A stretch of 64,000 bases of DNA, from positions 2,202,921 through 2,266,920 of the forward strand of contig QRDG01000140.1 of the NCBI GenBank assembly GCA_012064385.1. The letters are read 5' to 3'. The notes under the pieces were generated by a model. The model was not told the origin of the DNA, ran no database searches, and worked only from the letters and a program-made list of their open reading frames with translations. The stretch is from Puccinellia tenuiflora (lineage: Eukaryota; Streptophyta; Magnoliopsida; Poales; Poaceae). The number at the start of each line of letters is the position of its first letter. Position 1 is the stretch's first letter. The translations under genes were made by a program, and so were the position numbers. Shown here in pieces: positions 11,500 to 23,124 of the stretch.

Positions 11500-14400
11500 T
11501 AGGCTTGAGTTCCGGCGACACCTCCACCATGCCGATCCTTGAGCACAACTCCGCCAGCGGACTCGTCCAAGTGGCTTGGTCAGCATGTCCGCGAGTTGAT
11601 GTTCGGTGGGCACGAACTCCAACTCGATCTTCTTCGCTTCCACGCAGTCTCGAATGAAGTGGTACTTCAGCTCGATGTGCTTTGAGCGCTCGTGGAAGAC
11701 GGGATTCTCGGCGAGCGCGATTGCCAACTTGTTGTCGACCTTGAGCACCACCTGCTCAGCTTCGCCGCTACTGAACTCGGCCAGCAGCCGTGGCAGCAGC
11801 CACGTACTCGGACTCGCAGCTCGAGAGAGCGACGTGCTTCTGGGACTGCCAGGTCACTGGGTTGCTCCACAAAAAGAATAGCGTGCCAGACGTACTCTTG
11901 CGCGAGTCGACGTCCCCACCCAAGTCGCTATCGATGTAGCCAACGAGGCGTGGTGCACCTGCACCTCTGCCATACCTACATCCGAGTCGAGGCAACCCGG
12001 CGATGTAGCGTAGGATGTGCTTCAGGGCCGCCAAATGCTCTTGAGTTGGCACCACCATGAAGCAAGACACGAACCCGACAGCGAAAGTCAGATCCGGTCG
12101 AGTATGCACCAAGTACCGGAGGCTCTCGACGATGCTCTGGTACTCGGTCGCATCCGTCGGTGGAGCCGTGCTGTTCTTGGACAGCTTGAAGCGTGGCTCC
12201 ATGGGCACCTGGCAGGGGTTGGACCCGGCCATCCCTGCCTTCTCCAGCAGCTTCTGGGCATAGGCCGCCTGTGAGATGTCGATCCCGCTCGGCCCTTGTC
12301 AGACCTCAATGCAGAGGTAGTAGCTCAGCAGACCGAGGTCGGACATCTGGAACAGGCTCTGCATCTCCAGCTTGAACTTGTCGATGTCGCTGGAGTCGGA
12401 GCCCGTGATTGCCAAGTCGTCGACGTAGACTCCGACGAGGAGTCGAGTCGGCGTCGCGCCTCGCGCGTACATGCCATGCTCCGACTCGCACCTGGTGAAG
12501 TCGAGCTTGGCGAGGCATGCGTCGAGCTTGGTGTTCCATGCCCTTGACGCCTTATTGAGGCCGTAGAGCGCCTTGTTGAGTCGGAGCACCAGATGCTCCT
12601 TCCCCTTTGCAGCGAAGCCGGCTGGCTGCTGCACGTACACCTCTACCTCCAACTTGCCGTTGAGGAAGGCTGACTTGACGTCCATGTGATGGACGTCCCA
12701 ACCAGAGTCTACGGCCACCGCCAGCAGGAGTCGGATTGACTCAAGTCGGGCCACAGGAGCGAAGACCTCGTCGTAGTCGACCCCATGCCGCTGCACATAG
12801 CCCTTCGCCACCAGGCGAGCTTTGTGCTTAAGGACCTCGTCGTGCGCGTCCTTCTTCACCTTGTAGACCCACTTCAGGTCGATCGCGCGATGACCTAGTG
12901 GTAAGGTGGCGAGCCGCCAAGTCGAGTTGGACTCGATGGCCTCGAGCTCCTCCTGCATCGCACGCCTCCTGCTGGCGTCTGATTTGGCCTCGTCGAACGA
13001 GTCGGGCTCTTCAGAGGCGAGGAAGTGAAGCTCCTCGTCCGGCTCCTGAGCCGGACCAGCGTCGAGCACGTTCTGCAGAGTGCGGAACTGGTGCTCGAGC
13101 TCGGTGTCGTCTTCTACATCAAGCATACTTGCATACCTTGATGGTGGCGTGACGAACTCGACGCCAGTGACAGCCGGAGTCGAGGACTCGGCTGTCGGGT
13201 ACCCCGGTGTTGTTGGAGAACCGGCTGGGGGCGACTCACTCCCGGCTCCTGGAGTCGAGGAAGTCGGACCTGGAGAGGGCGGTGAGTCGGGTCCAGGACC
13301 CGCACTCCCGTCCCCTGGAGTCGGTTGCGGCTCGAACACCATGTGCTCGACTGTGAAGGAGTCCGCTCCAAACGTGTTCACCGGAGAGTCCGGCGAACTC
13401 CAGTCCCAACGCGCGTTCTCGTCGAACACCACATCGCGAGTGATGACGACTCGGCCTGTAGCCGGGTTGTAGACCCGATAACCCTTCGTGCCGGGTTCAT
13501 ACCCCATGAAGATCATCGGCCTACTGCGATCGTCGAGCTTCTTCAGCCTGGGTCACGTCTCTCTGACATGCGCCATGCACCCGAACGTGCGCATATAGTG
13601 CACATCCGGCTTGCAGCCATGCCAGGCCTCGAACGGCGTCATGCCGTCCACGCTCTTGGTGGGCGACCTGTTCAAGATGAACACGGCCATCGACACCGCC
13701 TCACCCCAGAACTCGCCGGGGACTCTCTTGGCCTTCAGCAGACTGCGGGCCATGCCCACAATCGCCCGGTTGCGTCGCTCCACGACGCTGTTCTGCTGCG
13801 GGGAGTAAGGAGCCGTCAGGTGATGCTCTACTCCGAGCTCCGTGCAGTATGCCGTGAAGGAGCCGGAGGTGAACTCGCCTCCGCGATCCGTCCTCAGCGT
13901 GCGCAGCTTGCAGCTGGACTCCGACTCGGCTCCCGCCTGGAGTCGGATGATGGCGGCTGCGGCCTCGCCCTTCGTCGCAAGAAGGGCGAGCCACATGTAC
14001 CGCGTCAGGTCATCGACAAGCAAAAGGAAGTACCTCTTGCCGCTTGGAGTCGCCGGGGTGATCGGCCCGCAGAGGTCACCATGGACCAGCTCGAGTCGCT
14101 CCTTCGCCCGGAACTTCGCCTGCTTGGCGAAGGAGGCTTGCCGCTGCTTCCCTGCTAGGCAGGCGTCGTAGAGCTGGTTCACGTGCTCTACCAGAGGGAG
14201 CCCACGCACCATGCCACCTTTCGCGAGTCGGCGCAGGCTGTCGAAGTTGAGGTGCCCGAACCTCGCATGCCAAGTCCAGGCCGAGTCGGCACCTACGTGC
14301 ACTGCAAAGCGCATAGGCTGGACGACTCGCGCTGTCAGCTTGTACATCCGGTTCGGCTCCCACCTGACCTTCACCAGGAGCTGCCGCTCCTTATCACGCA

Positions 14401-15938
14401 CTCGGAGGAGCCCGTCCTCGATCAGCACCTGGCAGCCATTCTCGTCGAACTGGCCCAGGCTGATGATCTGCGTGTTCAACCGGGGTATGTAGTACACCCC
14501 GGTGCTCGCCTGACTTGCAGAAGAACAGCACCGTCCCTTGCCCACAGATGTCGACTCGCGAGCCGTCGCCGAACTTGACGGTTCCGACGATGCTGGTGTC
14601 GAGTTCTGCGAACGCGGCGCAATCACCAGTCATGTGATTGGTGGCGCCCGAGTCGAGGTACCAGACGCCCACCTTGGCGTCCCCTCCTTGCGCCAGGTTG
14701 ACCTACGCCTTCTCCTCCAGCAGGAAGAGGGTCGACTCCTTCCGAGTCGACAGGGATGACTCCTCCCGAGTCGCCTTCTTCGGCTCCTCCTGAGCCGGCA
14801 TGTCCCACTCCGCGACCCAATGGATCCGCGAGTGCTCCTTCAGAGGAGTCGACGCTACCTCCGACTCCGCCACCGGTCGAGTCCGTGACTCTGCCACCGG
14901 TCGAGGCGAGGGTAACGCCTCCGATGCGCCCGACTCCGCCTGAATCGACGCTGGGAGTTGCGGGGTAGATGCCACGGTGCACGCCTGCATCATGAGCAGC
15001 GCGTCGTCGTTGTCGCCTCCGCCGCGCATGAGGTGGGCCTCGCCCTCCTCGTGCTTCTTCTTGCGGCAGTCTCGCGCCCAGTGGCCGACGACTCCGCAGT
15101 ACCGACACGAGTCCTTCGTGTCGTGGTTCCCGGTGCCTCTCGTACCCGAGTTTCCCTTGCCGCGTCCGCGCGGCTTGCCGCCGTCGCGTCCGGCTTGGCT
15201 GGACGATGAGCCTCCATCTCGCAGCTTCATCCGCGCAAACCACTCCTCTTTAGAGAGAAGTAGCTTGCCGGCTTGCTTGACCACCAGCTCCTCCAGCTCG
15301 TAGCGCTCCTCGGCTGCCTTCAGCCAGCCGATGAGCTCTTCGATGGAGAGCGTGTCGAGGTCGAGCAGGGTCTCGATGGAGCATGCCATCTGCGAGAACT
15401 TCTTGGGCACAACGGAGAGGAACTTACGAACGACCTCCGGCTCGCCGATGGTGACTCCGAGTACGCCGAGCTGCGACACGAGGGACGACAGGCTCATGCC
15501 GAAGTCGTCGATGTCCTCGCCGTCCGCGAACTTGATGCACTCAAGCTGCTTCTTCAGCGCCGATGCCTTCGCTTCACGCACCCGGGTCACCCCGAGTCGC
15601 ATGGTATTCACCATGTCCCAAGCTTCCTTCGCCGTCTTCTTGGCGGCGAGGGTGGAGATCATCTCTGGCGGGACGGGGCGCAGCAGATACTCCATTGCTG
15701 CGCGGTCCGTCTTGCGCTCCGGCGTCCTGTCGCTGACGACGACCCAGACCTGGCGCGCCTCCTACATGACCTGCATAAGGAGGGCCCAGTCCGCGTAGTT
15801 CGACCGCGTGAGTATCGGCCATAAACCACCGGAATCACGGACAACTCGCTGGAACACCACCGAGCTTCCGCCGGCCTTCTGCTCCTCCGTCGCGGGCTTG
15901 CCTTCCCCGGGGATGAGCGCGCCTGTCTCCGGTGCCAT
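11500..15938 (-). pseudogene. gag-pol of copia element 1, broken
   Basis: A single gag-pol frame can be followed from an ATG at 15938. Gag has a CCHC knuckle (CRYCGVVGHWARDC, near 15090-15130). Next come the protease active site (DSGA), integrase with a central D and E region (RTDRGGEF; PYSPQQNSVVERRNR), reverse transcriptase (VKSAFLNG; YVDD at 12417-12428) and RNase H to ADMLTKP. Breaks seen are TAG at 15762-15764, TAG at 14703-14705, a frameshift near 14505, TGA at 13553-13555, TGA at 12299-12301 and a frameshift near 11785. The stops fall in the same frame as the flanking coding sequence, so they look like point mutations. Several fit C-to-T changes (CAG or CGA to stop). The product would have supplied capsid, proteolysis, reverse transcription and integration; it cannot do so now. 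Short antisense reading frames over this region are shadows. Confidence 0.9.
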
Positions 15939-15978
15939 CTCCGGCGAGCTCTCAAACTCCTAAGGCTCTGATACCAAT

Positions 15979-16505
15979 TGTTGGCCCTGACTATGAATCG
16001 GGAGAGTGAGAGAGCTACGGGAGAGGAGAGCACCGGGAGAGAGGAGAAGGGGAGGTGTGTTTGTGTGGACTACAATGTTTGCCTCAATTTTCTCTTTGTG
16101 TATTCCTCTCTTTAAATATGGGCTGGGGTGGCCGGAGCCACAAAGTCTCACTATCCCGTCACGTCCGACTTGACGTGGCGGGGCCTACACTACGTCATGC
16201 CATACCGCCACTGTTGACGACATCATGACACGAGTTCACTGTGGATGACGCCACTGACTCGTTTACACTGTAGGTGACGTCTAGCACGTCCTATCAACCT
16301 ACTCTACTGTACGAACTGTACAGCGCACCTGCCGGACCCGATAACAACTCGAGTCCCGGTTACAACTACTATCGAGTCAGAACAGACTCTGACTCGACGA
16401 TTCGACTCGGGACACTCCCCGAGTCGGCACACTCTCTCGGGTCCCTCGGATTCGATAGACTATCGACTCCTCTGAGCCGGCCCAGAACACAAGCCAATTC
16501 CAACA
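15979..16505 (-). repeat. 5' LTR of copia element 1
   Basis: The LTR is 527 bp, with TG at 15979 and CA at 16505, next to the initiator-Met primer-binding site. It contains several GAGTC/GACTC words shared with the 3' fragment. Confidence 0.85.
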
Positions 16506-17535
16506 TGTCATGATCCAATGCGAAATTGTGGCCCAAGCTTTCAACAACCATGAAAGGAGTAAGTAGCTAATTCATCATCTTAAAATGAATAACGAGGCAA
16601 TGCAATCGCCACCTGTATCCATCTGTGAGTCAACTTTGTGATGCAGTGCCGTATCTGATACTCCTCTCAACCGTTACGGAAAGCCAAGAGAAAGACACAT
16701 CACACTGTCTCGTACCGGGTAGGAGGGACGGCAAGGAGCTAACCACCCACTAATTGACTAATTTATTCAGCTTCACATGGAGAGGGGGTTACTTCGGGCT
16801 GAAGGTCGGACTAACAATGTCAACTCTTTGCTCCAAATTTCTCCCATGATGTGTGCCTTGAAAGCAACTCCTGTGCTTTGTATCACATGTAAAACAATTT
16901 TGAATCAACAATCATTTTATATTCACCGGCCGGTGCGCATGCATGGTGTGTAGTGTGTACCAAGAGGTACGGATGTTTGACTAGCTAGTAAGAGTACTTA
17001 TCATCTACGACTTTATTTATGCACGAGTACTGATCCTCTATATATTGTTTAAAACATCATTGCATATAGCCAACAAACACAAGGAAGCAATGGGTTATCC
17101 CAAGGGGTACGACCGTATGACCCGTAGGAGCACTTATCTAGAGAGACTCTGATGCTAAAAAGATACTGTACTTATCTAGGGCTTCCTTTTTCATCTTGTT
17201 TGTGTGTCTATTAATTCATGCGACCAGGGCAGCGAGTGAGACCACCGAGATATACCCTGACTTTTTGGAAAGGATGATAGTAGCGGTGTAGTCAGATCTG
17301 ATACGAACAGCGAGCTAGCACCAACTATCACAGATCCGTTTCCCGATTCTATGTTTGGCTCTTCCTGTGTGTTAATTCGTTCCCCAAACCATGTCCATAC
17401 ATTTAAAACGATGATACACCATGTTTAAAATATCAGCCACGGTTCCACCGTTCGAGGAACAGATGGGCAAGCACGCAGATAAGACCAAATGTCAAATTTT
17501 GGTTTTCATTTGAGTTGTTTGGCATGGGTGGATGT
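16506..17535. other. Intergenic stretch with copy A of an old direct duplication
   Basis: No convincing gene is seen. About 16606-17092 is similar to 23125-24373 once the hAT insertion there is removed. Shared landmarks are CGCCAC..TGTATCCATCT, GATACTCCTCTCAA, TTCACATGGAGAGGG, ACAATGTCAACTCT, TATTCACCGG and AAGCAATGG. The rest (about 17093-17535) shows nothing I recognise. Confidence 0.6.
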
Positions 17536-17540
17536 GGGCT

Positions 17541-17725
17541 TGTTGCTTGGTACTATGGTGGATTAGGGATTCATTTAGAGCACAAGTAGTAGACCAGAGA
17601 GGAAGAACTTTTCTCTGAAGGTTGCTTCGCGCACCTTCCCCAATCCTCTTTCCCCGTATATATACAAGTACATTTACAGTTTAGTCCTCTGAAAAAGTAG
17701 CACACTATAACTAAATCCTACAACA
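17541..17725 (-). repeat. 3' LTR of copia element 2
   Basis: TGTTGCTTGG to CCTACAACA, followed by CTCCCCCTCAAGATGG (the complement of the polypurine tract). It differs from the 5' LTR by a few substitutions and a 3-bp indel. Confidence 0.93.
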
Positions 17726-17732
17726 CTCCCCC

Positions 17733-20700
17733 TCAAGATGGGGCGAATATGTCTATGAGCCCCATCTTGTTACAAGCTTCAGTGAAGGATACAACATTGA
17801 CTCCCTTCGTAAGGATATCAGCTAATTGTTCTTCAGATTTCACATAAGACACATGAAGAGTTCCCTCATCTAGCTTTTCTTTTATGAAGTGCCTATCGAT
17901 TTTAATGTGTTTGGTTCTATGGTGTTGCACTGGATTATTTATTATGTTGATGGTAGCTTGATTGTCACAATACAATTGAAGAGGTCTATAGTCAAACAAT
18001 TTAAGCTCCACCAACATCATTCTCACCCACAGTAATTCAGAAAGCCCAGATGCTATTGATCTAAATTCCGCTTCTGCTGTGGATCGAGCCACTACACTTT
18101 GTTTTTTGCTTCTCCAACCAACTAGGTTCCCACCAACAAGTACACAATATCCTGATGCTGACTTCCTATCATCAAGACATCCAGCCCAGTCAGCATCGGT
18201 GTATGCCTCCACTCTCAAGTGTCCATGAGGAGAGAATATAATTCCTTTCCCTGGGCAGCTTTTAAGGTAACGTAAGATCCTATTTACTGTGTCCATATGA
18301 CCAGAGCGCAGATCATGCATGTATCTGCTCACAATGCTGACTGCATATGCAATGTCTGGTCTAGTATGTGATAGGTATATGAGCCGACCCACTAATCTCT
18401 GGTACTGATGTTTATCTATAGGTTCACCAACATTGGCAGCTATTCGATGATTTTGTTCAATTGGTGTGGTTGCAGGTTTGCAATTTAACATCCCTACCTC
18501 CTTAAGTAAATCCAGTACATATTTCCGTTGGGAGAGATATATACCTCGTGGCCCATAAGCAACTTCAATGCCAAGGAAGTAGTTCAAGTACCCCAAGTCC
18601 TTTACTTCAAAGGCGTCTGCCAATGCTTTCTTTAATCTTGTTATCTCCACTTCATCATCCCCTGTAATCACTATGTCATCAACATATACAACCAGAATGG
18701 TGATCTTTCCCAAATGGTGTTTGAAGAATTAAGTATGGTCTGCGTTACTCTGTCTATAGTCCATAGAACACACTTCATTTCTAAATCTTCCAAACCATGC
18801 CCTAGGTGATTGTTTTAACCCGTACAATGATTTCTTTAGTTTACATACCTTCCCGATTGTTTCTCGTGTGACAAAACCAGGGGGGTCTCCATATACACTT
18901 CTTCCTTCAAATCACCATGGAGGAAGGCATTCTTCATATCCATTTGAAATAGCTTCCATCTCATGTTAGCTGCAATTGAAATTAAAGTCCTGATTGTGTT
19001 CATTTTTGCTACCGGGGCAAAAGTTTCATCATAATCCACACTGTACGTCTGACTATACCCCTTTGCCACTAACCTGGCTTTATACCTCTCAACTTTCCCT
19101 TCTGGGTTTTGTTTCAAGACATATACCCATTTACACCCCACGACCTTTTTATTTGCAGGTAGTGTGGTGAGTTCCCATGTTTGGTTTTTCTCTAGAGCTG
19201 TCATTTCCTCTACCATTGCCTGCCTCCATTTTGGGTGTTCCTTTGCCTCTTGCCAAGCTTTAGGTGCGTGCACAGAATCATTTAAGGACTTTATAAAAGT
19301 GCCATAATTCGGCCCAACAGCAGAGTATGAAACATAGTTTGATATATCATATTGTGCAAGTCTACTAGGCAAGTTTCCAGCAGTGATACGAGGTTGCTTA
19401 TGGTGAGCGATCGGGGCATCAAGATCATCATGTAATTCTCTAGTAGTAATACGGGGTTGCATAAGGAAAGCGATTGGGACGTCGAGATCATTATCTGGGG
19501 AACTTAGATTACCTTGATCTGATCCAGAGGTTTGGTTCAGCTCATAAGTTTGGGATTGTGCTGAACCTGGTGTTATCTCTCCCAAGTCTCTACCTTCAGC
19601 TTGTTCGTGCCGCTCTCCCTCCCCCTGTTGTTCTAGTATTTGATCTTCCTCCACGCAACGCCCATTATCATGACTGCTAGTGTCATCTGTAGGAAGGAGT
19701 CCTATCACCGTCCCATGTGGAAAGGTTGGGCTAGGATCCCCCTGCTCTGCTCCCCCTGTCACATTGTATGGATCTGAAACATCATCACTATCAAGATTAG
19801 AGAACAACTCAGATAGATCCTCAGGCTGCCCATAATAAGGTTCATGTTCCCTAAATGTTACGTCCATGCTAATGAACATTTTCTTCTCCGAAGGGCACCA
19901 GCATTTGTATCCCTTTTGTTTCCCGGAGTAGCCAACAAATACACACTTTAATGCTCTCGGATCAAGCTTTCCTACATAGGGTCTGTGATCACACACAAAT
20001 CATACACAACCAAACACCCTTGGTGATAGCACATAAGTGACTTCTCCAGTTAAGCATTCAATGGGCGACTTGTGTTCTAAAACTCTAGAAGGCATTCTAT
20101 TAATTAGATACGCTGTTGTCATAACAGCCTCCCCCAAAGGAATTTAGGAACATTCATTGCTAACATTAAACACCGGGTTACCTCAAGAAGATATCGGTTC
20201 TTCCTCTCAGCCAGTCCATTCTGCTCAGATGTACCTGGACAAGTAGTCTGATGGATTATACCATAGTCAGATAAATACCCATCAAATCTCCCATTCACAT
20301 ATTTTGTACCATTATCAGTACGAAATATCTTTACACAAGCACCATACTGAGTCGTTATCATCTTATGAAAATCCCTGAAGCATTCAAACACCTCATCCTT
20401 GGTTTTCAACAAATATAACCAGGTGGTCCTAGTGCAACAATCAATAAATGTAACAAAATAATGATACCCATTAATTGTCGTTACTCCACTGGGTCCCCAA
20501 ACATCAGAGTGAATAGTTTGCAAAGGGATGGTGCTTCGATTGTCTGATATTGCATAGACACTCCTAATATGTTTACCATACTCGCATGTGTCGCATACTA
20601 AATCTTCCTTCTTAACTTTATCATACAAGGAGGGGTAAGCTTTTCCTAGCATGGCAAATGGTATATGACCTAGCCTCCGATGCAGAAGTAACAACTCTTC

Positions 20701-22308
20701 TCGTGGAGTACGGGATAATGCTGCAGCTACCACCGGTGAAGTGTCCTTGTCCAAGTAGTAGAGACCGTCACGCAAGCTCCCGGTCCCAAGTCTTTTGCCA
20801 GTCCCAAGTTCCTGAAATAGGCACCAATATGGGAAAAACATTGCAACACAATTTAATTCATTTGCGATACAATTGATGGATAATAAATTTATTGGGAATG
20901 CCGGCACATGTAAGACTGAAGATAAAAGACAAATTTGTTCCGCATCTAACTGTCCCCAAAACCATAATGCACTAAGTTGATCCATCGGCTAACTTAACAC
21001 TTTCTCCTTTAGATTATGGTGTATATTTCAGGAACATTTTATTTGAGCCAGCCATGTGTCTTGATGCACCCGAATCTATTAACCATGATGCATCAACAGA
21101 ATTAATATTCCTTTCACAAGAAACATTACCACAGAAGTCGGCAGAGGCAGCAACTACTTCATTCTGGTGCTTGACTTCTTCACTAGCTCCTTTAAACTGA
21201 CGCCACTTTGCAAGTTCTTCTCTAGTCATCTCGACCTTGACCATTTGAGATGATTCTCCACCCGTAACTACATGTTCACTCTTCCAGTCATTCTCATGCC
21301 CCTACCGCGACCACCAAATCGTCCATCTCCAAAACGTCCCCGACCTCGGCCATGCCAATCCTGACCATGTCCATGTCCAACTCTCATTAGTTCTGGACAT
21401 GATGCTCTAAGATGTCCTGACTGGCCACATTCAAAACACTTCCTATCGCTCATAGGCATCCCTTGCCTTTGGTGTCTTGCTGTTTCAGCAGCAAAGAGAG
21501 CTGAACGTTTATGCCCTATCCCTTGTGCAGTGGCCCCCACTTCTTCTAATCTTAGCCGAGTTTCCTCGCTGATAATCGCTGAGATGGCTTGTTCCAATGT
21601 CGGTAGTTTTTCACTACCATAAAGGGTTGCTCGCCTGTTCTCAAACTTGGAGTTGAGACCATTCAGAAAATCCCTCACACGCTTTCTTTCCACCCATTTT
21701 CAATGCTCTTCGACACATTTACTACACTCTAATCCAACTGGATTGTAGTAATCCAAATCACTCCACAAACGTTTCTGTTCAGATACATACTCCACAACTA
21801 TTTTTTCACCTTGAGTAAGATCCTGCAACTCCTTTTGAATTTTGCACACAAGCATCTCATTGCCCAGACCTGAAAAGGTACCTTTCAGGAGTCTCCAAAT
21901 CTCAGAGGCTTCCTTTATTCTCTCAACCTGCTTCGCAATCTGCGGAGATATCGAACTCAATAACCAAGCTCTTATGAGGGCATTTGTTGTCTTCCAATTT
22001 TGGCCTTCTTTAGAATTTTCATCACCAGGCTTGTCGATCGTACCGAGCACATACCCTTCAAGCCTCCTTGAGACCAAAATGGTCTATGCATGTTCCGCCC
22101 AACTCCCGTAAGTCTCAGCTCCCGCCAGCTTCACGAGTGGCATCTGTAAGGGATGAACATCCTCCTTTGCTTCAGCTTCTGGCTTCGATGTCTCTCCTTG
22201 TTTGCTGATTGCCTCAAATAATGTCCTGTACTTTTCATCCATGGCTTGCAAGATGGCTGCAAGCTCACCCGTGGTGACCGATTCTGAAGTACTTGAATCA
22301 CCAGCCAT
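17733..22308 (-). pseudogene. gag-pol of copia element 2, broken
   Basis: From the ATG at 22308 the order is gag with a CCHC knuckle (CFECGQSGHLRASC near 21410-21455), protease (LIDSGASRHM near 21060-21090), integrase with H-H-C-C and D-D-E residues (LHRRLGH, CDTC, RTDNGT, EQNGLAERKN), reverse transcriptase (MKNAFLHG; YVDD at 18675-18686) and RNase H ending at 17733. Breaks are TAG at 22084-22086, TGA at 21700-21702, and frameshifts near 21270, 20940 and 20145. There is also a stop near 20000, a lost C in a C run near 18885, and a stop near 18730. Reverse transcriptase plus RNase H from 18713 to 17733 is one open stretch of 326 codons and is the best preserved part. Confidence 0.92.
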
Positions 22309-22617
22309 CTCCTCCTCCTAGTTGTAGCTGGCTGTATGTTGCCTTCCGCTCACACCACAAGGAGCAGAACTCACCCAGGTCGCCTAACTGAAGTCCTCCT
22401 TCAACCTTTTCCTGTCTCTGGTGCGCTGCTCCAATCTCCCTTGCCGGCGTCTCCCTCTCCGACGCCCAAGCCAGCACCACCAGATCGACCCTGTAGCACC
22501 GACGCACAAACCCACACTAGATCGACCCAATCCGCCATCGCTTCCGCCGCCACCCAACACCGCCGGATCACCGCCGCCCAGATCTGCTACCAAATGACCC
22601 AACCTGCTCTGATACCA

Positions 22618-22805
22618 TGTTGCTTGGTAAAATGGTGGATTAGGGATTCATTTAGAGCACAAGTAGTAGACCAGAGAGGAAGAACTCTGTTTCTCTGAAG
22701 GTTGCTTCGCGCACCTTCCCCAATCCTCTTTCCCTGTATATATACAAGTACATTTACAGTTTAGTCCTCTGAAAAAGTAGCACACTATAACTAAATCCTA
22801 CAACA
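22618..22805 (-). repeat. 5' LTR of copia element 2
   Basis: 188 bp next to the primer-binding site at 22603-22617, ending CCTACAACA immediately before the target duplication GGGCT. Confidence 0.93.
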
Positions 22806-22810
22806 GGGCT

Positions 22811-23122
22811 TCATGAGACCGTTGCGGTGATGGCTTCTTAGATATTCGTTCTTCAATGATGTCGGAGTCGTTGGTTCGTGTAGGAGTGATAACGATGCCA
22901 CCGGTGGGCAACCTTGACGATGTCCCTTGTTTTGGTGATGTGTGTGCAGTTTGTATTGGTAGTCAGATTGGTCGGATCAGATGATTTGTCATGTTTCACG
23001 ACGGTCGGCGAGAATGTTTGCAACTGTTTTCAACCGGTTTTCCGTAGATTAACCGATCAGTTCCCTTTTTTTATTAATGAGATGAGGCAAAAACAAAATG
23101 CCTCCATTTCGCCAAAAAAAAG
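22811..23122 (+). repeat. Possible LINE 3' end with A-rich tail
   Basis: This stretch ends TTTTTTTATTAATGAGATGAGG...GCCTCC...GCCAAAAAAAAGG, which resembles 3' ends of grass L1-type LINEs with a short inverted GAGG..CCTC element before the A-run. No reverse transcriptase frame is present, so it would be a 5'-truncated copy. The second copia element inserted at or beside it. Confidence 0.35.
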
Positions 23123-23124
23123 GT

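Larger units (their letters stand above)
11286..16505 (-). mobile_element. Ty1/copia retrotransposon, decayed, 3' LTR truncated
   Basis: The complete 5' LTR lies at 15979-16505 and its truncated partner at about 11286-11490. The minus-strand LTR start is TGTTGGAAT in both. A primer-binding site sits at 15964-15977 (TTGGTATCAGAGCC on the minus strand) and a purine tract at 11491-11509. The domain order gag, protease, integrase, reverse transcriptase, RNase H is that of Ty1/copia. The coding region is broken by several stops and two frameshifts. No target-site duplication can be tested because the left LTR is cut. Confidence 0.9.
17541..22805 (-). mobile_element. Ty1/copia retrotransposon with short LTRs, target duplication GGGCT
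   Basis: LTRs of 185 bp (17541-17725) and 188 bp (22618-22805) both start TGTTGCTTGGTA and end CCTACAACA. GGGCT flanks the element at 17536-17540 and 22806-22810, a clean 5-bp target duplication. The primer-binding site (22603-22617, TGGTATCAGAGC on the minus strand) and a purine tract (17726-17741) are next to the LTRs. The element is full length at 5.26 kb, but its gene is broken. Confidence 0.95.

Noticed and set aside
12898..15824. Long plus-strand frames opposite copia element 1
   Set aside because: Shadows of the GC-rich gag-pol on the minus strand.
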